41,096 nt of DNA from Treponema sp. GTDB lineage: Bacteria; Spirochaetota; Spirochaetia; Treponematales; Breznakiellaceae. The translations under genes and the position numbers were made by a program. The DNA is taken from NCBI GenBank assembly GCA_031278095.1, contig JAITLC010000048.1, positions 1-41,096 on the forward strand, given 5' to 3'. Of the stretch, positions 33,675 through 41,096 are shown in pieces; within the stretch, counting starts at the first letter, position 1, and the number at the start of each line of letters is the position of its first letter. The notes beneath the pieces are model-generated. The model searched no databases. It was given only the letters and a program-made list of their open reading frames with translations, and was not told where the DNA came from.

Positions 33675-35284
33675 GGAGAGTCCTCACAAGTATTTTTTTC
33701 TCCTTTTTTTTTCTCTCCTGTTCAGAAAAAGCTCCCCGTATCGGGTATATTGACCCTCCTATCGGGGTAATAGGTCAGCTTCTCAACATATATGGCGAAG
33801 GTTTCGGTAAAGAACAGGCCGAATCCTACATCACCATAGCGGGCTCTTCCCCTACCAGCGCCTCCTATATCCGGTGGCAGGATGATCTAATCAGCCTCAG
33901 GGTACCGGAATTCGGGGAATCCGGGCTGATCTACGTCTATGTGGACGGGAAAAGGAGTAACGGCGTCCTTTTTTCCAACAGGGTTGCCATTCCCCGGTCT
34001 GTTCAGGGCGGAGAATCGGGCCTTGCCCCCCGGATTGTTTCGGTAAGTCCTGAACCGGTCTCCATCGGTTCCCTTCTTAGTATTCAGGGCAGTGGTTTCG
34101 GTAATTCCCGTGAACGAAGCGGGATCTTCTTTTCCTGGACGGCTGAGAGTTCCCCCTCGGCCCCGGCGGAAGTACAAAAAAACGAAGAAATTGAGGTTTC
34201 GGAAAGCGAAGGGGGCTATGAATACTGGAGTGAAAGGGAGATCAGGGTTCGTGTACCCGACGGGGCGGTAAGCGGAAACCTGGAACTGAGGAGTCCCAGG
34301 GGGAATTCCCGGCCTGTTTTCCTTGAGCTTGCACGGGGGCCGGGAACCAAAGCCTTCAGAGACAAACGGAGCTATACAATTTCCTATACGGTAGATGTTT
34401 CCGTGCAGGAGGCGTCCGGGTCCAACAGCCTCTACCTCTGGATACCTCAGCCGGTTTCTTCGGCATCCCAGAGAAATGTATTGCTCCTCAACCGGAACCG
34501 GGAACCTTTTGTGGAAAATTACCGGGGAACAAGCCTCTTTCAGCTTCAGGAGCAGAGTCCCGGCAAGACGGTTTCCATCACCCAGAGCTATCAGGTGGAA
34601 GTCTTTGCCCAGGAAACCGTCATCAATGCCCAGCAGATAAGGCAGGAGAACAATGCGTCTTCCCGCTATTCTATGCCTTCCCCCCTGATCCCTTCGGATG
34701 ATGAACAGATAAAGAAAACCGCCGATAGTATTGTTGGAAGGGAAAAAAATCCCTATATGAAGGCCAAGCGGATCTACGAATGGATGCTCAAGGAAATCCG
34801 TATTCTGAACGGTTCTTCCCGTACAGGAGGGGCGCTTGAAGCCCTGCAAACGAAGAGCGCCGATGCGTACCAGGCAAGTCTTCTCTTCTGCGCCCTTGCC
34901 CGTGCGGCAGGTATTCCTGCCATACCTGATGCCGGCGTCCTGATTCTGCACAACCGGGGAAGCCAGCGTCACTATTGGGCGGAATTCTGGATAGACGGTT
35001 TCGGCTGGGTTCCGGTAGACTCCGCACTTGGCGCCGGAGCGGCGCCTTCGGCCTTCACGCTGAGGGAAAATCCCGCATCCTGGTACTTCGGCAACCTGGA
35101 CAACATGAGGATCTGTTTTTCCCGGGATCAGACGATACTCTCCCCCATGGATCCCCGGGGGCGTTCGGCAGTCCGCAACCGGGATTATGCCATGCAGAAC
35201 CTCTGGGAGGAAGCATCGGGGGGACTTGAGTCGTATTCATCCCTCTGGGGAGACATCACGATTACAGGAGCCTACGTACAGTAG
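33671..35284 (+). CDS. TIG/IPT-domain lipoprotein with transglutaminase-like domain lacking the catalytic Cys
   Basis: A 537-residue lipoprotein. The signal peptide ends in a lipobox (FFLSC, Cys17). Two IPT/TIG-type domains lie at about residues 22-105 and 119-222 (each starts with a RIGYIDPP- or RIVSVSPEP-type strand). A beta region follows at about 235-330, then a transglutaminase-core-like domain at about 350-460. In the latter, His434 (RHYWAEFW) and Asp450 (WVPVDS) match the triad, but the position expected for Cys is Ala399 (SADAYQAS). It starts at TTG 33671, overlapping the previous stop. Probable surface or periplasmic scaffold or binding protein. Confidence 0.8.
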   Translation: MRRVLTSIFFSFFFLSCSEKAPRIGYIDPPIGVIGQLLNIYGEGFGKEQAESYITIAGSSPTSASYIRWQDDLISLRVPEFGESGLIYVYVDGKRSNGVLFSNRVAIPRSVQGGESGLAPRIVSVSPEPVSIGSLLSIQGSGFGNSRERSGIFFSWTAESSPSAPAEVQKNEEIEVSESEGGYEYWSEREIRVRVPDGAVSGNLELRSPRGNSRPVFLELARGPGTKAFRDKRSYTISYTVDVSVQEASGSNSLYLWIPQPVSSASQRNVLLLNRNREPFVENYRGTSLFQLQEQSPGKTVSITQSYQVEVFAQETVINAQQIRQENNASSRYSMPSPLIPSDDEQIKKTADSIVGREKNPYMKAKRIYEWMLKEIRILNGSSRTGGALEALQTKSADAYQASLLFCALARAAGIPAIPDAGVLILHNRGSQRHYWAEFWIDGFGWVPVDSALGAGAAPSAFTLRENPASWYFGNLDNMRICFSRDQTILSPMDPRGRSAVRNRDYAMQNLWEEASGGLESYSSLWGDITITGAYVQ

Positions 35285-35292
35285 GGTTCTTG

Positions 35293-35311
35293 CAAAACCA
35301 ACCGGGTTTTG
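35293..35311. repeat. Hairpin repeat upstream of pyrH
   Basis: CAAAACC and GGGTTTTG flank the loop AACC, 9 nt after the stop of the preceding lipoprotein gene. It is another AACCGG-loop family member and is followed by the CAGGCTCATG tail seen at other copies. Confidence 0.65.
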
Positions 35312-35321
35312 AAACAGGCTC

Positions 35322-35352
35322 ATGTGTCTACATTATAGACAGACTCTAATTA
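35322..35352. repeat. Right-end fragment of the fliP-fliQ MITE-like element
   Basis: These 31 nt match 11428-11458 with one difference (ACTCTAATTA for ACACTAATTA). The left arm of the hairpin is missing, so this is a truncated copy. It ends 11 nt before the pyrH start codon, and the pyrH ribosome-binding site (GAGGAG) begins right after it. Confidence 0.8.
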
Positions 35353-35363
35353 GAGGAGTGGAT

Positions 35364-36044
35364 ATGGTTACGGTCATCTCTTTGGGGGGGTCTATCGTGG
35401 CCCCCGATACGGTTGATACGGCGTTTCTGAAGGATTTTACGGCTCTGATCCGCAGATTCCTTGAGGAAGACGAAAAGAGGCGCTTTATATTCGTTACCGG
35501 CGGCGGCGGGCCTGCCAGGGTTTGGCAGCAGGCATACCGGGCCGCGGGAGGAGAGAGCGATGAAGAAGCGGACTGGATCGGCATCATGGCCACACGGCTC
35601 AATGCCCAGCTTATCCGGGCGGTAATGGCCGAGTGGTGCGGCCAGCCGGTTGTTACAGACCCTACCCAGGCAGGGCCTCTCTCCGACCGGGTACTGGTGG
35701 CTTCCGGCTGGAAACCGGGCTTTTCCTCCGATTACGATGCGGTACTGCTGGCGGAACGTTTCCAGGCGGATATGGTGATAAACCTCTCCAACATTGAACG
35801 GGTCTACACCGGCGATCCCCGGAAAAATCCCGATGCAAAGCCCATAGACAAGATATCCTGGGCGGATTTCCGAACTATGGTAGGGGAAGAATGGATCCCC
35901 GGCAAGAACGTGCCTTTTGACCCCGTGGCCAGCCGCCATGCGGCCAAAATCGGCATCAAGGTTATATGCGCCGCAGGGAAGAATCTCCCCAACCTTGAAA
36001 AGCTCCTCCGCGGCGAAGAATTCCTGGGAACGGTAATAGGGTAA
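35364..36044 (+). CDS. pyrH: UMP kinase, archaeal/spirochaete type
   Basis: A 226-residue amino-acid-kinase-fold enzyme that phosphorylates UMP to UDP. Motifs: SLGGSIVAP near the N-terminus, FVTGGGGPARVW for substrate binding, SDYDAVLLAERF and NLSNIERVYTGDPRKNPDAK. It resembles the shorter archaeal-type PyrH. ATG at 35364 has GAGGAG 5 nt upstream; a longer ORF from 35322 would start in repeat sequence. A decayed, internally deleted copy of its 3' half lies at 40492-40605. Confidence 0.92.
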   Translation: MVTVISLGGSIVAPDTVDTAFLKDFTALIRRFLEEDEKRRFIFVTGGGGPARVWQQAYRAAGGESDEEADWIGIMATRLNAQLIRAVMAEWCGQPVVTDPTQAGPLSDRVLVASGWKPGFSSDYDAVLLAERFQADMVINLSNIERVYTGDPRKNPDAKPIDKISWADFRTMVGEEWIPGKNVPFDPVASRHAAKIGIKVICAAGKNLPNLEKLLRGEEFLGTVIG

Positions 36045-36178
36045 AAACTCAGGCGCAGGCAGGTGCATACGCCTTTATGGAATTCCTGTACAATGATGGT
36101 GTAGAATAGATTTATGGTGGAGCCGTCGTATGGCGGCGATAGTATAACTTCCTTGAATCTCGCGGCTCGGAGAGACGT

Positions 36179-37675
36179 ATGCGTATCGTCATTGTCGGAG
36201 CGGGTCTTGTCGGTACCCAGTTGGCCCGCCATCTGATACAGGAAAAACACGATGTTTCCCTGATAGAGTCCAATGAGGAGCGGGCCCGTCATGCTTCCAA
36301 CCGTTTGGACTGCCTTGTCCTCCATGATGAAGGCAACAAACTCTCCGCGCTGAAAGAGGCCGGCATTGCCAAAGCCGATGCCCTGGTCTGCGTTACCGGT
36401 TCCGATGAAGTAAATATGATCACCTGCAGTCTTGCCGCATCCCGCTATCCTGAACTTTTAAAAATAGCCAGGGTAAGAAATGATGATTATGTCCGTCTGA
36501 ATCAAACCGGGGAGGAAACCCATACACACGCTGCCGAAGGCAGTGTCGTACAACCAAGTTCCTTACACTCGCGGCCCGAAGGAACGCGTGTGCCGGAACG
36601 CGTACTGGATATCGATCACTTTGTGCATCCCGATGTTGAATCTTCCCAGGCGGTTCTAAGCGCCCTGGCCCACGGAGCCGTCGGCAACATTCTGGCCTTT
36701 ACGGGTACTCCCTATGAATTGGGTTCCATTGATATAGCCGCGGGAAGTTCTTTTGACGGACTCAGGCTAACCGATTACCGCTCCCTTGTAGAAGGGGAAA
36801 GCCTCGTTACCCTGGTGGAACGGAGGGGGGAAAGCCTTCTTCCAAAAGGTTCCACCACACTGGTCAAGGATGACCGTATCCACATTCTGGCCCGGGAAGC
36901 GGAGATGGATCATATCTTCAGGCTTGCAGGGCGTACCGAAAAACCCCTGCGGAGAATAGGCATCGTGGGCGGCGGCCGGGCAGGAGCCCTCATTGCCGGC
37001 GGACTTTTGGATCGGGATCCTGAATTCGGGAAGAGAGGGAAGCTTTTCTCCCTGTTCAAATCCTTTATACCCAAAAACGGCCGCCGTGTGGTAATCATCG
37101 AGCAGAACTACGGGGTTTGCAAGGATCTTGCCGCCCGTTTCCCCGAAGCATTGATCCTTAACGAGGATATTTCCGATGAAAGTTTCATTGCCGAAGAGCG
37201 GATCGGAGATCTCGACCTCATCATTACCGCTACCGCCAACCAGGAACTCAATATAATAGTCGCCATTTATCTTAAATCCCGCGGGGTCAGGCGGGCTATC
37301 GTCCTGGTAACAAGCTCCGGCTACGAGGCCATAGCCCGCCAGCTTGGGGTGGACGTGGTAATCCCCATGAAAACGGTGGTGGTGGATTCGATCCTCTCCC
37401 GCCTTCTGGGGGGCGGGATCAGGGGAGTCCACCGGCTTGGGGACGGGAGTATCGGCATCATCGAGATAGAGATTGGGCCCGATTCTCCGGCTGTGGAGAA
37501 ACCGATTACGGCCTTCAGACTCTCAGGCGGAGGCCTTGTGATGCTGGTCAACCGGGGGATCGGTTCCTTTATTCCCCTGGGGGATTATATGTTCAAGGCC
37601 GGGGACAAGATCGCCCTGATAGCCAAGAACGGTAATGAAGCGGAAATCGAAAAATTCTTCGGCCCCTCAAAATGA
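36179..37675 (+). CDS. trkA: TrkA, potassium uptake regulatory subunit with an in-frame insert
   Basis: A 498-residue protein with two RCK units. NAD-binding loops are IVIVGAGLVGTQLARHLI at the N-terminus and IGIVGGGRAGALIAGGLL at about residue 260. Each is followed by a TrkA_C domain. It gates TrkH channels in response to nucleotides. Residues about 110-141 (between RNDDYVRLNQ and DIDHFVHPDV) are a polar stretch that seems extra relative to the family, and its DNA holds small inverted repeats. The start ATG has GGAG 6 nt upstream. The stop overlaps an ATG (ATGA) that would be the natural trkH start. Confidence 0.92.
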   Translation: MRIVIVGAGLVGTQLARHLIQEKHDVSLIESNEERARHASNRLDCLVLHDEGNKLSALKEAGIAKADALVCVTGSDEVNMITCSLAASRYPELLKIARVRNDDYVRLNQTGEETHTHAAEGSVVQPSSLHSRPEGTRVPERVLDIDHFVHPDVESSQAVLSALAHGAVGNILAFTGTPYELGSIDIAAGSSFDGLRLTDYRSLVEGESLVTLVERRGESLLPKGSTTLVKDDRIHILAREAEMDHIFRLAGRTEKPLRRIGIVGGGRAGALIAGGLLDRDPEFGKRGKLFSLFKSFIPKNGRRVVIIEQNYGVCKDLAARFPEALILNEDISDESFIAEERIGDLDLIITATANQELNIIVAIYLKSRGVRRAIVLVTSSGYEAIARQLGVDVVIPMKTVVVDSILSRLLGGGIRGVHRLGDGSIGIIEIEIGPDSPAVEKPITAFRLSGGGLVMLVNRGIGSFIPLGDYMFKAGDKIALIAKNGNEAEIEKFFGPSK

Positions 37676-37688
37676 AAGGCGAAAGAAT

Positions 37689-38972
37689 TTGAGCGGCGCT
37701 GCGTTTAGCGGAACCGGCCGTAATTCCAGGGGATTTTTTCCGGTATGTCTGGCCTGGTTTTTTGCCTGCCTTTTGGGGGCCCTCCCCTATTTTCTCTCCG
37801 GCGTCCTGCCCCGTTTTATTGATGCGTTTTTCGAGAGTGTTTCGGGTTTCACCACCACCGGCGCTACGCTTATTGCCGATGTGGAAAGCATGCCGCGGCC
37901 TGTGCTTTTCTGGCGGGGTCTGACCCACTGGCTTGGGGGCATGGGTATCATCGTCCTCACCATGGCGATTTTCCCCCTTCCGGGAGGAACGGGTTTCCAG
38001 CTTGTGAATGCCGAAACCGCGGGAAGCGAAAACGGCAAACTTACCCCGAAAATCGCCTCCACCGCAAAAAATTTCTCTCTCGTTTATACCGGCTTCACCG
38101 TTCTGCTTGCCGTGTTGCTTCTGATCGGCGGGATGGACTGGTTTGATGCGGTATTCCATGCCTTTTCCATCATTGCCACCGGAGGCTTCAGTTCCCGGAA
38201 CAACGGCATTGCCGCATGGCATTCTCCGTTTATTGAGTGGGTCTGCATCATTTTCATGATCCTGGCGGGCTTCAATTTCAAGCTCCTCTGGCGGCTTCTC
38301 CGGGGGAAGTACCGGGAAGTCTTGCGCAACAGCGAAGCCAGGGCCTACGGCCTGGTTATTCTCGTTTCGGCAGGTTTCTGCGCCTTTGCCCTGTACAATG
38401 CAGGCGGCATGCCGTGGGGACAGAGCATACGCCAGTCCCTGTTTCAAAGCGTATCACTGCTTTCCAGTACCGGCCTTGCCGTAACGGATCAAACACTATG
38501 GCCTCCGCCGGCTCAGGCGCTTCTCTTCTTTGTCATGTTTCTGGGAGGTTGTTCATCCTCCACCGCAGGCGGGATCAAGATTGTCCGTCATGTGATCCTC
38601 TTCAAACAGGCAGGCAGCGAGATTAAAAAACTGCTCAATCCCAGAGGGGTTTTCAGCATCCGCCTCAACGGCAGGGCAGGCCGCAAGGATATGGTCTACG
38701 GGGTTGCCGGTTTTGTATTTCTCTATCTGGCCCTTGTGTTTGCCGCATTCCTGCTCCTCTGTGCATCCGGTCTGGATATATTCACTTCCCTCAACCTGGC
38801 GCTCCTGACCCAGGGGAACATCGGGCGCGGCCTCGGGCAAAGTGATTTCGGCCCGCTTATATACGGGCTGCCGGCACTGATCAAGGGGGGACTCTGTTTT
38901 ACCATGATCGCCGGACGGCTGGAACTATGGGCTGTCTTTGCGTTGTTCTCCCGGGATTTCAGGCGGATCTGA
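37689..38972 (+). CDS. trkH: TrkH-family potassium channel subunit, 5'-truncated copy
   Basis: About 427 residues from a TTG at 37689. Selectivity-filter loops TTTGAT, TGGFSS, SSTGLA and QGNIGRG are present, as is GGCSSSTAGGIK, so the pore region looks intact. Compared with the neighbouring paralogue, about 70 N-terminal residues (the first two membrane helices) are missing; similarity begins at RGFFPVCLAWFF. The ATG that overlaps the trkA stop gives only MKGERI before a TGA in another frame, as if a deletion had fused the old start out of frame. It may be non-functional or a short variant. Confidence 0.8.
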   Translation: MSGAAFSGTGRNSRGFFPVCLAWFFACLLGALPYFLSGVLPRFIDAFFESVSGFTTTGATLIADVESMPRPVLFWRGLTHWLGGMGIIVLTMAIFPLPGGTGFQLVNAETAGSENGKLTPKIASTAKNFSLVYTGFTVLLAVLLLIGGMDWFDAVFHAFSIIATGGFSSRNNGIAAWHSPFIEWVCIIFMILAGFNFKLLWRLLRGKYREVLRNSEARAYGLVILVSAGFCAFALYNAGGMPWGQSIRQSLFQSVSLLSSTGLAVTDQTLWPPPAQALLFFVMFLGGCSSSTAGGIKIVRHVILFKQAGSEIKKLLNPRGVFSIRLNGRAGRKDMVYGVAGFVFLYLALVFAAFLLLCASGLDIFTSLNLALLTQGNIGRGLGQSDFGPLIYGLPALIKGGLCFTMIAGRLELWAVFALFSRDFRRI

Positions 38973-38973
38973 T

Positions 38974-40452
38974 ATGAAATTACGTAAACCGCTAAAAAAA
39001 TCCGGAGGTTTTTTACAGAAATTCGCCCTCATCCGTTTGCTGCTGATCGTCATTGGAATAGCGACCTTCTTTATGATCCCCGCGCTGATCATGGCCCTGG
39101 CTCTGGGGGAAGAAGCGCGGGCCTTCATACTTCCCATGGGGATAATGGCGATCCTGGTTCTGCCGGTAATGTTCCTCTTCCGTACCGGTCCCCTCCGCCT
39201 GAGCCCCAGGGAAGGTTTTCTGCTGGTGTTTTTAACCTGGGTATTCTTAAGCTTCCTGGGGGCCCTTCCCTACTACCTTTCCCCCTGCAATATCAGTTTT
39301 ACCGATGCGGTTTTTGAAAGCGCCTGTGCCTTCGCCACCACCGGGGCAACTACCTTCGATGACATAGAGGCCCTGCCCCGTTCCCTTCTCCTCTGGCGGA
39401 GTCTCTCCTACTGGTTCAGCGGCATGGGGATAATCCTCCTCTCCGGGGCCCTCATGCCCCTCTTCGGGATTGGATGTTTCCAGCTTATCAAGGCGGAAAC
39501 GCCGGGCCTGGAAAAGGAAAAACTCAGCCCCCGGATAACCGACACCGCAAAGTTCCTCTGGTTCGCCTATCTGATTCTTACCTTTACCCTTGCCCTGCTC
39601 TACCGGCTGGGAGGCATGGAATGGTTCGATGCGGTCTGCCACGGACTAAGCATTGTGGCCACAGGCGGCGTAAGTACCAAAAATTCAGGGCTTGCCTTCT
39701 ACAATTCGCCGTTTATTGATGGAGTTTCCACGCTTTTCATGCTTCTTGCGGCCCTGAACTTTAACATGTACTACCGGCTTTTCAGAGGAAAATTCCGGGA
39801 CATTCTCCAAAATACCGAAGGGAGAGTCTATGCGGGCATCTTTATCGTTGCCGCGGGTATCATCACCTGTACCCTTGTTCCCGTGTACGGCTCCTTCCGG
39901 GAAGCCCTGCGCCATGCCTCCTACCAGGCCGCCTCGATTCTCAGCACCACGGGAAACGCAGCCGCGGATTACGAAACATGGCCCCTCCTGGCCCAGGGTA
40001 TCCTCTTTTGCCTCATGCTTGTAGGCGGATGTTCCGGCTCTACTGCCGGCGGCATCAAGGTGATCCGCCATGTCGTGCTTTTCAAGCAGGCGGGAAACGA
40101 AATACGGCGTGTCCTCTATCCGCAGGGGGTTTTCAGCATCAGACTTAACAAAAAAGTAGGCCGCAAGGATGTGGTCTACAGCGTGGCCGGTTTCATCTTT
40201 CTCTACATGCTTGTAGCGGCAGTCACCACGCTTATTACCGCAGTATCGGGGGTGGAACTCTTCTCCGCCTTCAGCGCCTCCCTCTCTATTTTGGGCAACA
40301 TGGGCCTGGGTTTCGGCGCGGTGGGTCCCTCCCATAACTACGGCGGTTTTGCGAATCATATCAAGTGGCTCTTCTCCCTTGTGATGATCGCAGGCAGGCT
40401 GGAACTGTGGACAGTATTTGTATTGTTTACCCCCGAATACTGGCGGAGGTGA
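38974..40452 (+). CDS. trkH: TrkH-family potassium channel subunit, full length
   Basis: A 492-residue TrkH with the full N-terminal pair of helices (IRLLLIVIGIATFFMIPALI...) and the pore loops ATTGAT, TGGVST, STTGNA and GNMGLG plus GGCSGSTAGGIK. It forms a potassium-translocating dimer in the inner membrane, regulated by TrkA. It starts 1 nt after the first trkH. The two copies are clearly diverged paralogues, not a recent duplication. Start ATG at 38974 is chosen because a longer ORF would overlap the previous gene. Confidence 0.93.
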   Translation: MKLRKPLKKSGGFLQKFALIRLLLIVIGIATFFMIPALIMALALGEEARAFILPMGIMAILVLPVMFLFRTGPLRLSPREGFLLVFLTWVFLSFLGALPYYLSPCNISFTDAVFESACAFATTGATTFDDIEALPRSLLLWRSLSYWFSGMGIILLSGALMPLFGIGCFQLIKAETPGLEKEKLSPRITDTAKFLWFAYLILTFTLALLYRLGGMEWFDAVCHGLSIVATGGVSTKNSGLAFYNSPFIDGVSTLFMLLAALNFNMYYRLFRGKFRDILQNTEGRVYAGIFIVAAGIITCTLVPVYGSFREALRHASYQAASILSTTGNAAADYETWPLLAQGILFCLMLVGGCSGSTAGGIKVIRHVVLFKQAGNEIRRVLYPQGVFSIRLNKKVGRKDVVYSVAGFIFLYMLVAAVTTLITAVSGVELFSAFSASLSILGNMGLGFGAVGPSHNYGGFANHIKWLFSLVMIAGRLELWTVFVLFTPEYWRR

Positions 40453-40491
40453 AAAAGACAGGACTTGTTCAATGACCCGGCCGGTTATCTG

Positions 40492-40605
40492 TGCGGTACT
40501 GCCGGCGGAATGTCTCCGGGCGGATAGGTGATAAACCTCCCCAATCTTGAAAAGTTCCTCCGCGGCGAAGAATTTCCGGGAACGGTGATAGGGTAAAAAA
40601 CTCAG
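40492..40605 (+). pseudogene. Internally deleted relic of pyrH
   Basis: 40492-40544 matches pyrH 35738-35791 (about 46 of 53 positions, one base missing). 40545-40605 matches pyrH 35994-36053, including the stop codon and the bases after it (about four differences, one extra A). The 201 nt between are gone. The join lies at a shared CTCYCCAA (CTCTCCAAC at 35784 and CTCCCCAAC at 35985). The one-base loss breaks the frame. No 5' part of pyrH is seen upstream; the sequence from 40453 to 40491 is unassigned. Confidence 0.85.
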
Positions 40606-40696
40606 ACGGCAGTAGTAGACACTGACCACACGGACAAACGGTGATACATGTTAAATTGCCGGCGCTATTGCGGTTAAAAAAAAATTCACGCGGCGC

Positions 40697-40725
40697 TTGA
40701 CAAAAAACAGACGCCGTAATAGAGT
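40697..40725 (+). promoter_or_regulatory. Sigma-70-type promoter of the cobalamin riboswitch transcript
   Basis: A perfect TTGACA (40697-40702) is followed after 17 nt by TAGAGT (40720-40725). Predicted start of transcription is about 40732, just before the riboswitch. Confidence 0.7.
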
Positions 40726-40734
40726 TAATATTGT

Positions 40735-40872
40735 CCATTTCAACGGAAGAAGGTGGGAAGCCTTCGCTGTCACGCAACTGTAAACGGGAAGATCCGCCGT
40801 AAGACGGCCATTGGCGTAAAGCCGAGAAGGCCGGCGGAAAAGTGCCCGTGAGTCAGGAGACGTTGGTGGGCG
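40735..40872 (+). promoter_or_regulatory. Cobalamin (B12) riboswitch
   Basis: Contains the characteristic core: GGAAGAAGGTGGGAAGCC, then GCTGTCACGCAACTGTAA, a GC-rich variable arm (GATCCGCCGTAAGACGGCC... GGCCGGCGGAA), and the B12-box-like GTGAGTCAGGAGACG near the 3' end. It should bind adenosyl- or another cobalamin and shut off a B12 uptake or B12-related gene downstream. That gene lies beyond the contig end. Confidence 0.9.

Positions 40873-41096
<224 letters not shown>

Noticed and set aside
33887..34972. Minus-strand ORF (361 codons) opposite the TIG/transglutaminase-like lipoprotein
   Set aside because: It is antisense to a lipoprotein gene that has a lipobox, recognisable domains and operon context; the ORF itself has no features of its own.
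37689..40452. Recent tandem duplication of trkH together with pyrH
   Set aside because: The two trkH genes are strongly diverged while the pyrH relic is about 90% like its source, so they did not arise in the same event.

Overview
The window looks like a spirochaete contig, most likely from a Treponema-group organism. Base composition is moderate (about 50-55% GC by eye), which would suit host-gut treponemes better than T. pallidum or T. denticola. The evidence is the spirochaete-type flagellar gene order (flbB-fliK-flgD-flgE-flbD-motA-motB-fliL-fliM-fliY-fliO-fliP-fliQ-fliR-flhB-flhA-flhF-flhG-x-fliA-fapA), a FlgE hook protein with Lys165 and Cys178 (the lysinoalanine cross-link pair known from T. 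denticola), and an archaeal/spirochaete-type UMP kinase. The species-level placement is inference.

Layout. Positions 1-28 hold the 5' end of a tRNA on the minus strand, with a near-consensus promoter at 40-68. From 167 to about 21,850 a long minus-strand flagellar/motility operon is read right to left. It covers hook assembly (flbB, fliK, flgD, flgE), stator (motA, motB, fliL), switch (fliM, fliY), export gate (fliO/P/Q/R, flhB, flhA), number/placement GTPase-ATPase pair (flhF, flhG) and flagellar sigma factor (fliA). It ends with a FapA/DUF342 protein and two small proteins. From 22,153 to 28,241, still on the minus strand, come a metallophosphoesterase, a two-gene fructose-family PTS, murB and an M81/MlrC-type metallopeptidase. 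From 28,665 the plus strand carries a frameshifted CsgG/LpoB-like envelope protein, cysS, a tightly overlapping four-gene ECF sigma / zinc anti-sigma / exported protein / TIG-transglutaminase lipoprotein operon, pyrH, trkA and two tandem trkH genes. A decayed pyrH fragment, a promoter and a cobalamin riboswitch follow. The contig then ends in a poly-G tract that is almost certainly a sequencing or assembly artefact, so the riboswitch-controlled gene is missing.

The most unusual signal is not a gene. Small palindromic elements of at least three families fill many gaps between genes, including gaps inside the flagellar operon. One is a 143-bp, three-hairpin MITE-like element between fliP and fliQ whose terminal inverted repeat supplies the fliP stop codon. 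One inverted partial copy lies just upstream of flbB and one fragment lies in front of pyrH. A second, unrelated 124-bp MITE-like element ends in the stop codon of the metallophosphoesterase gene. A third family of roughly 25-55-nt hairpins (TTCCAAAA...TTTTGGAA, often with an AACCGG loop) occurs about ten times. Gene decay is also visible: a 5'-truncated trkH, a frameshifted lipoprotein-like gene and the internally deleted pyrH relic.
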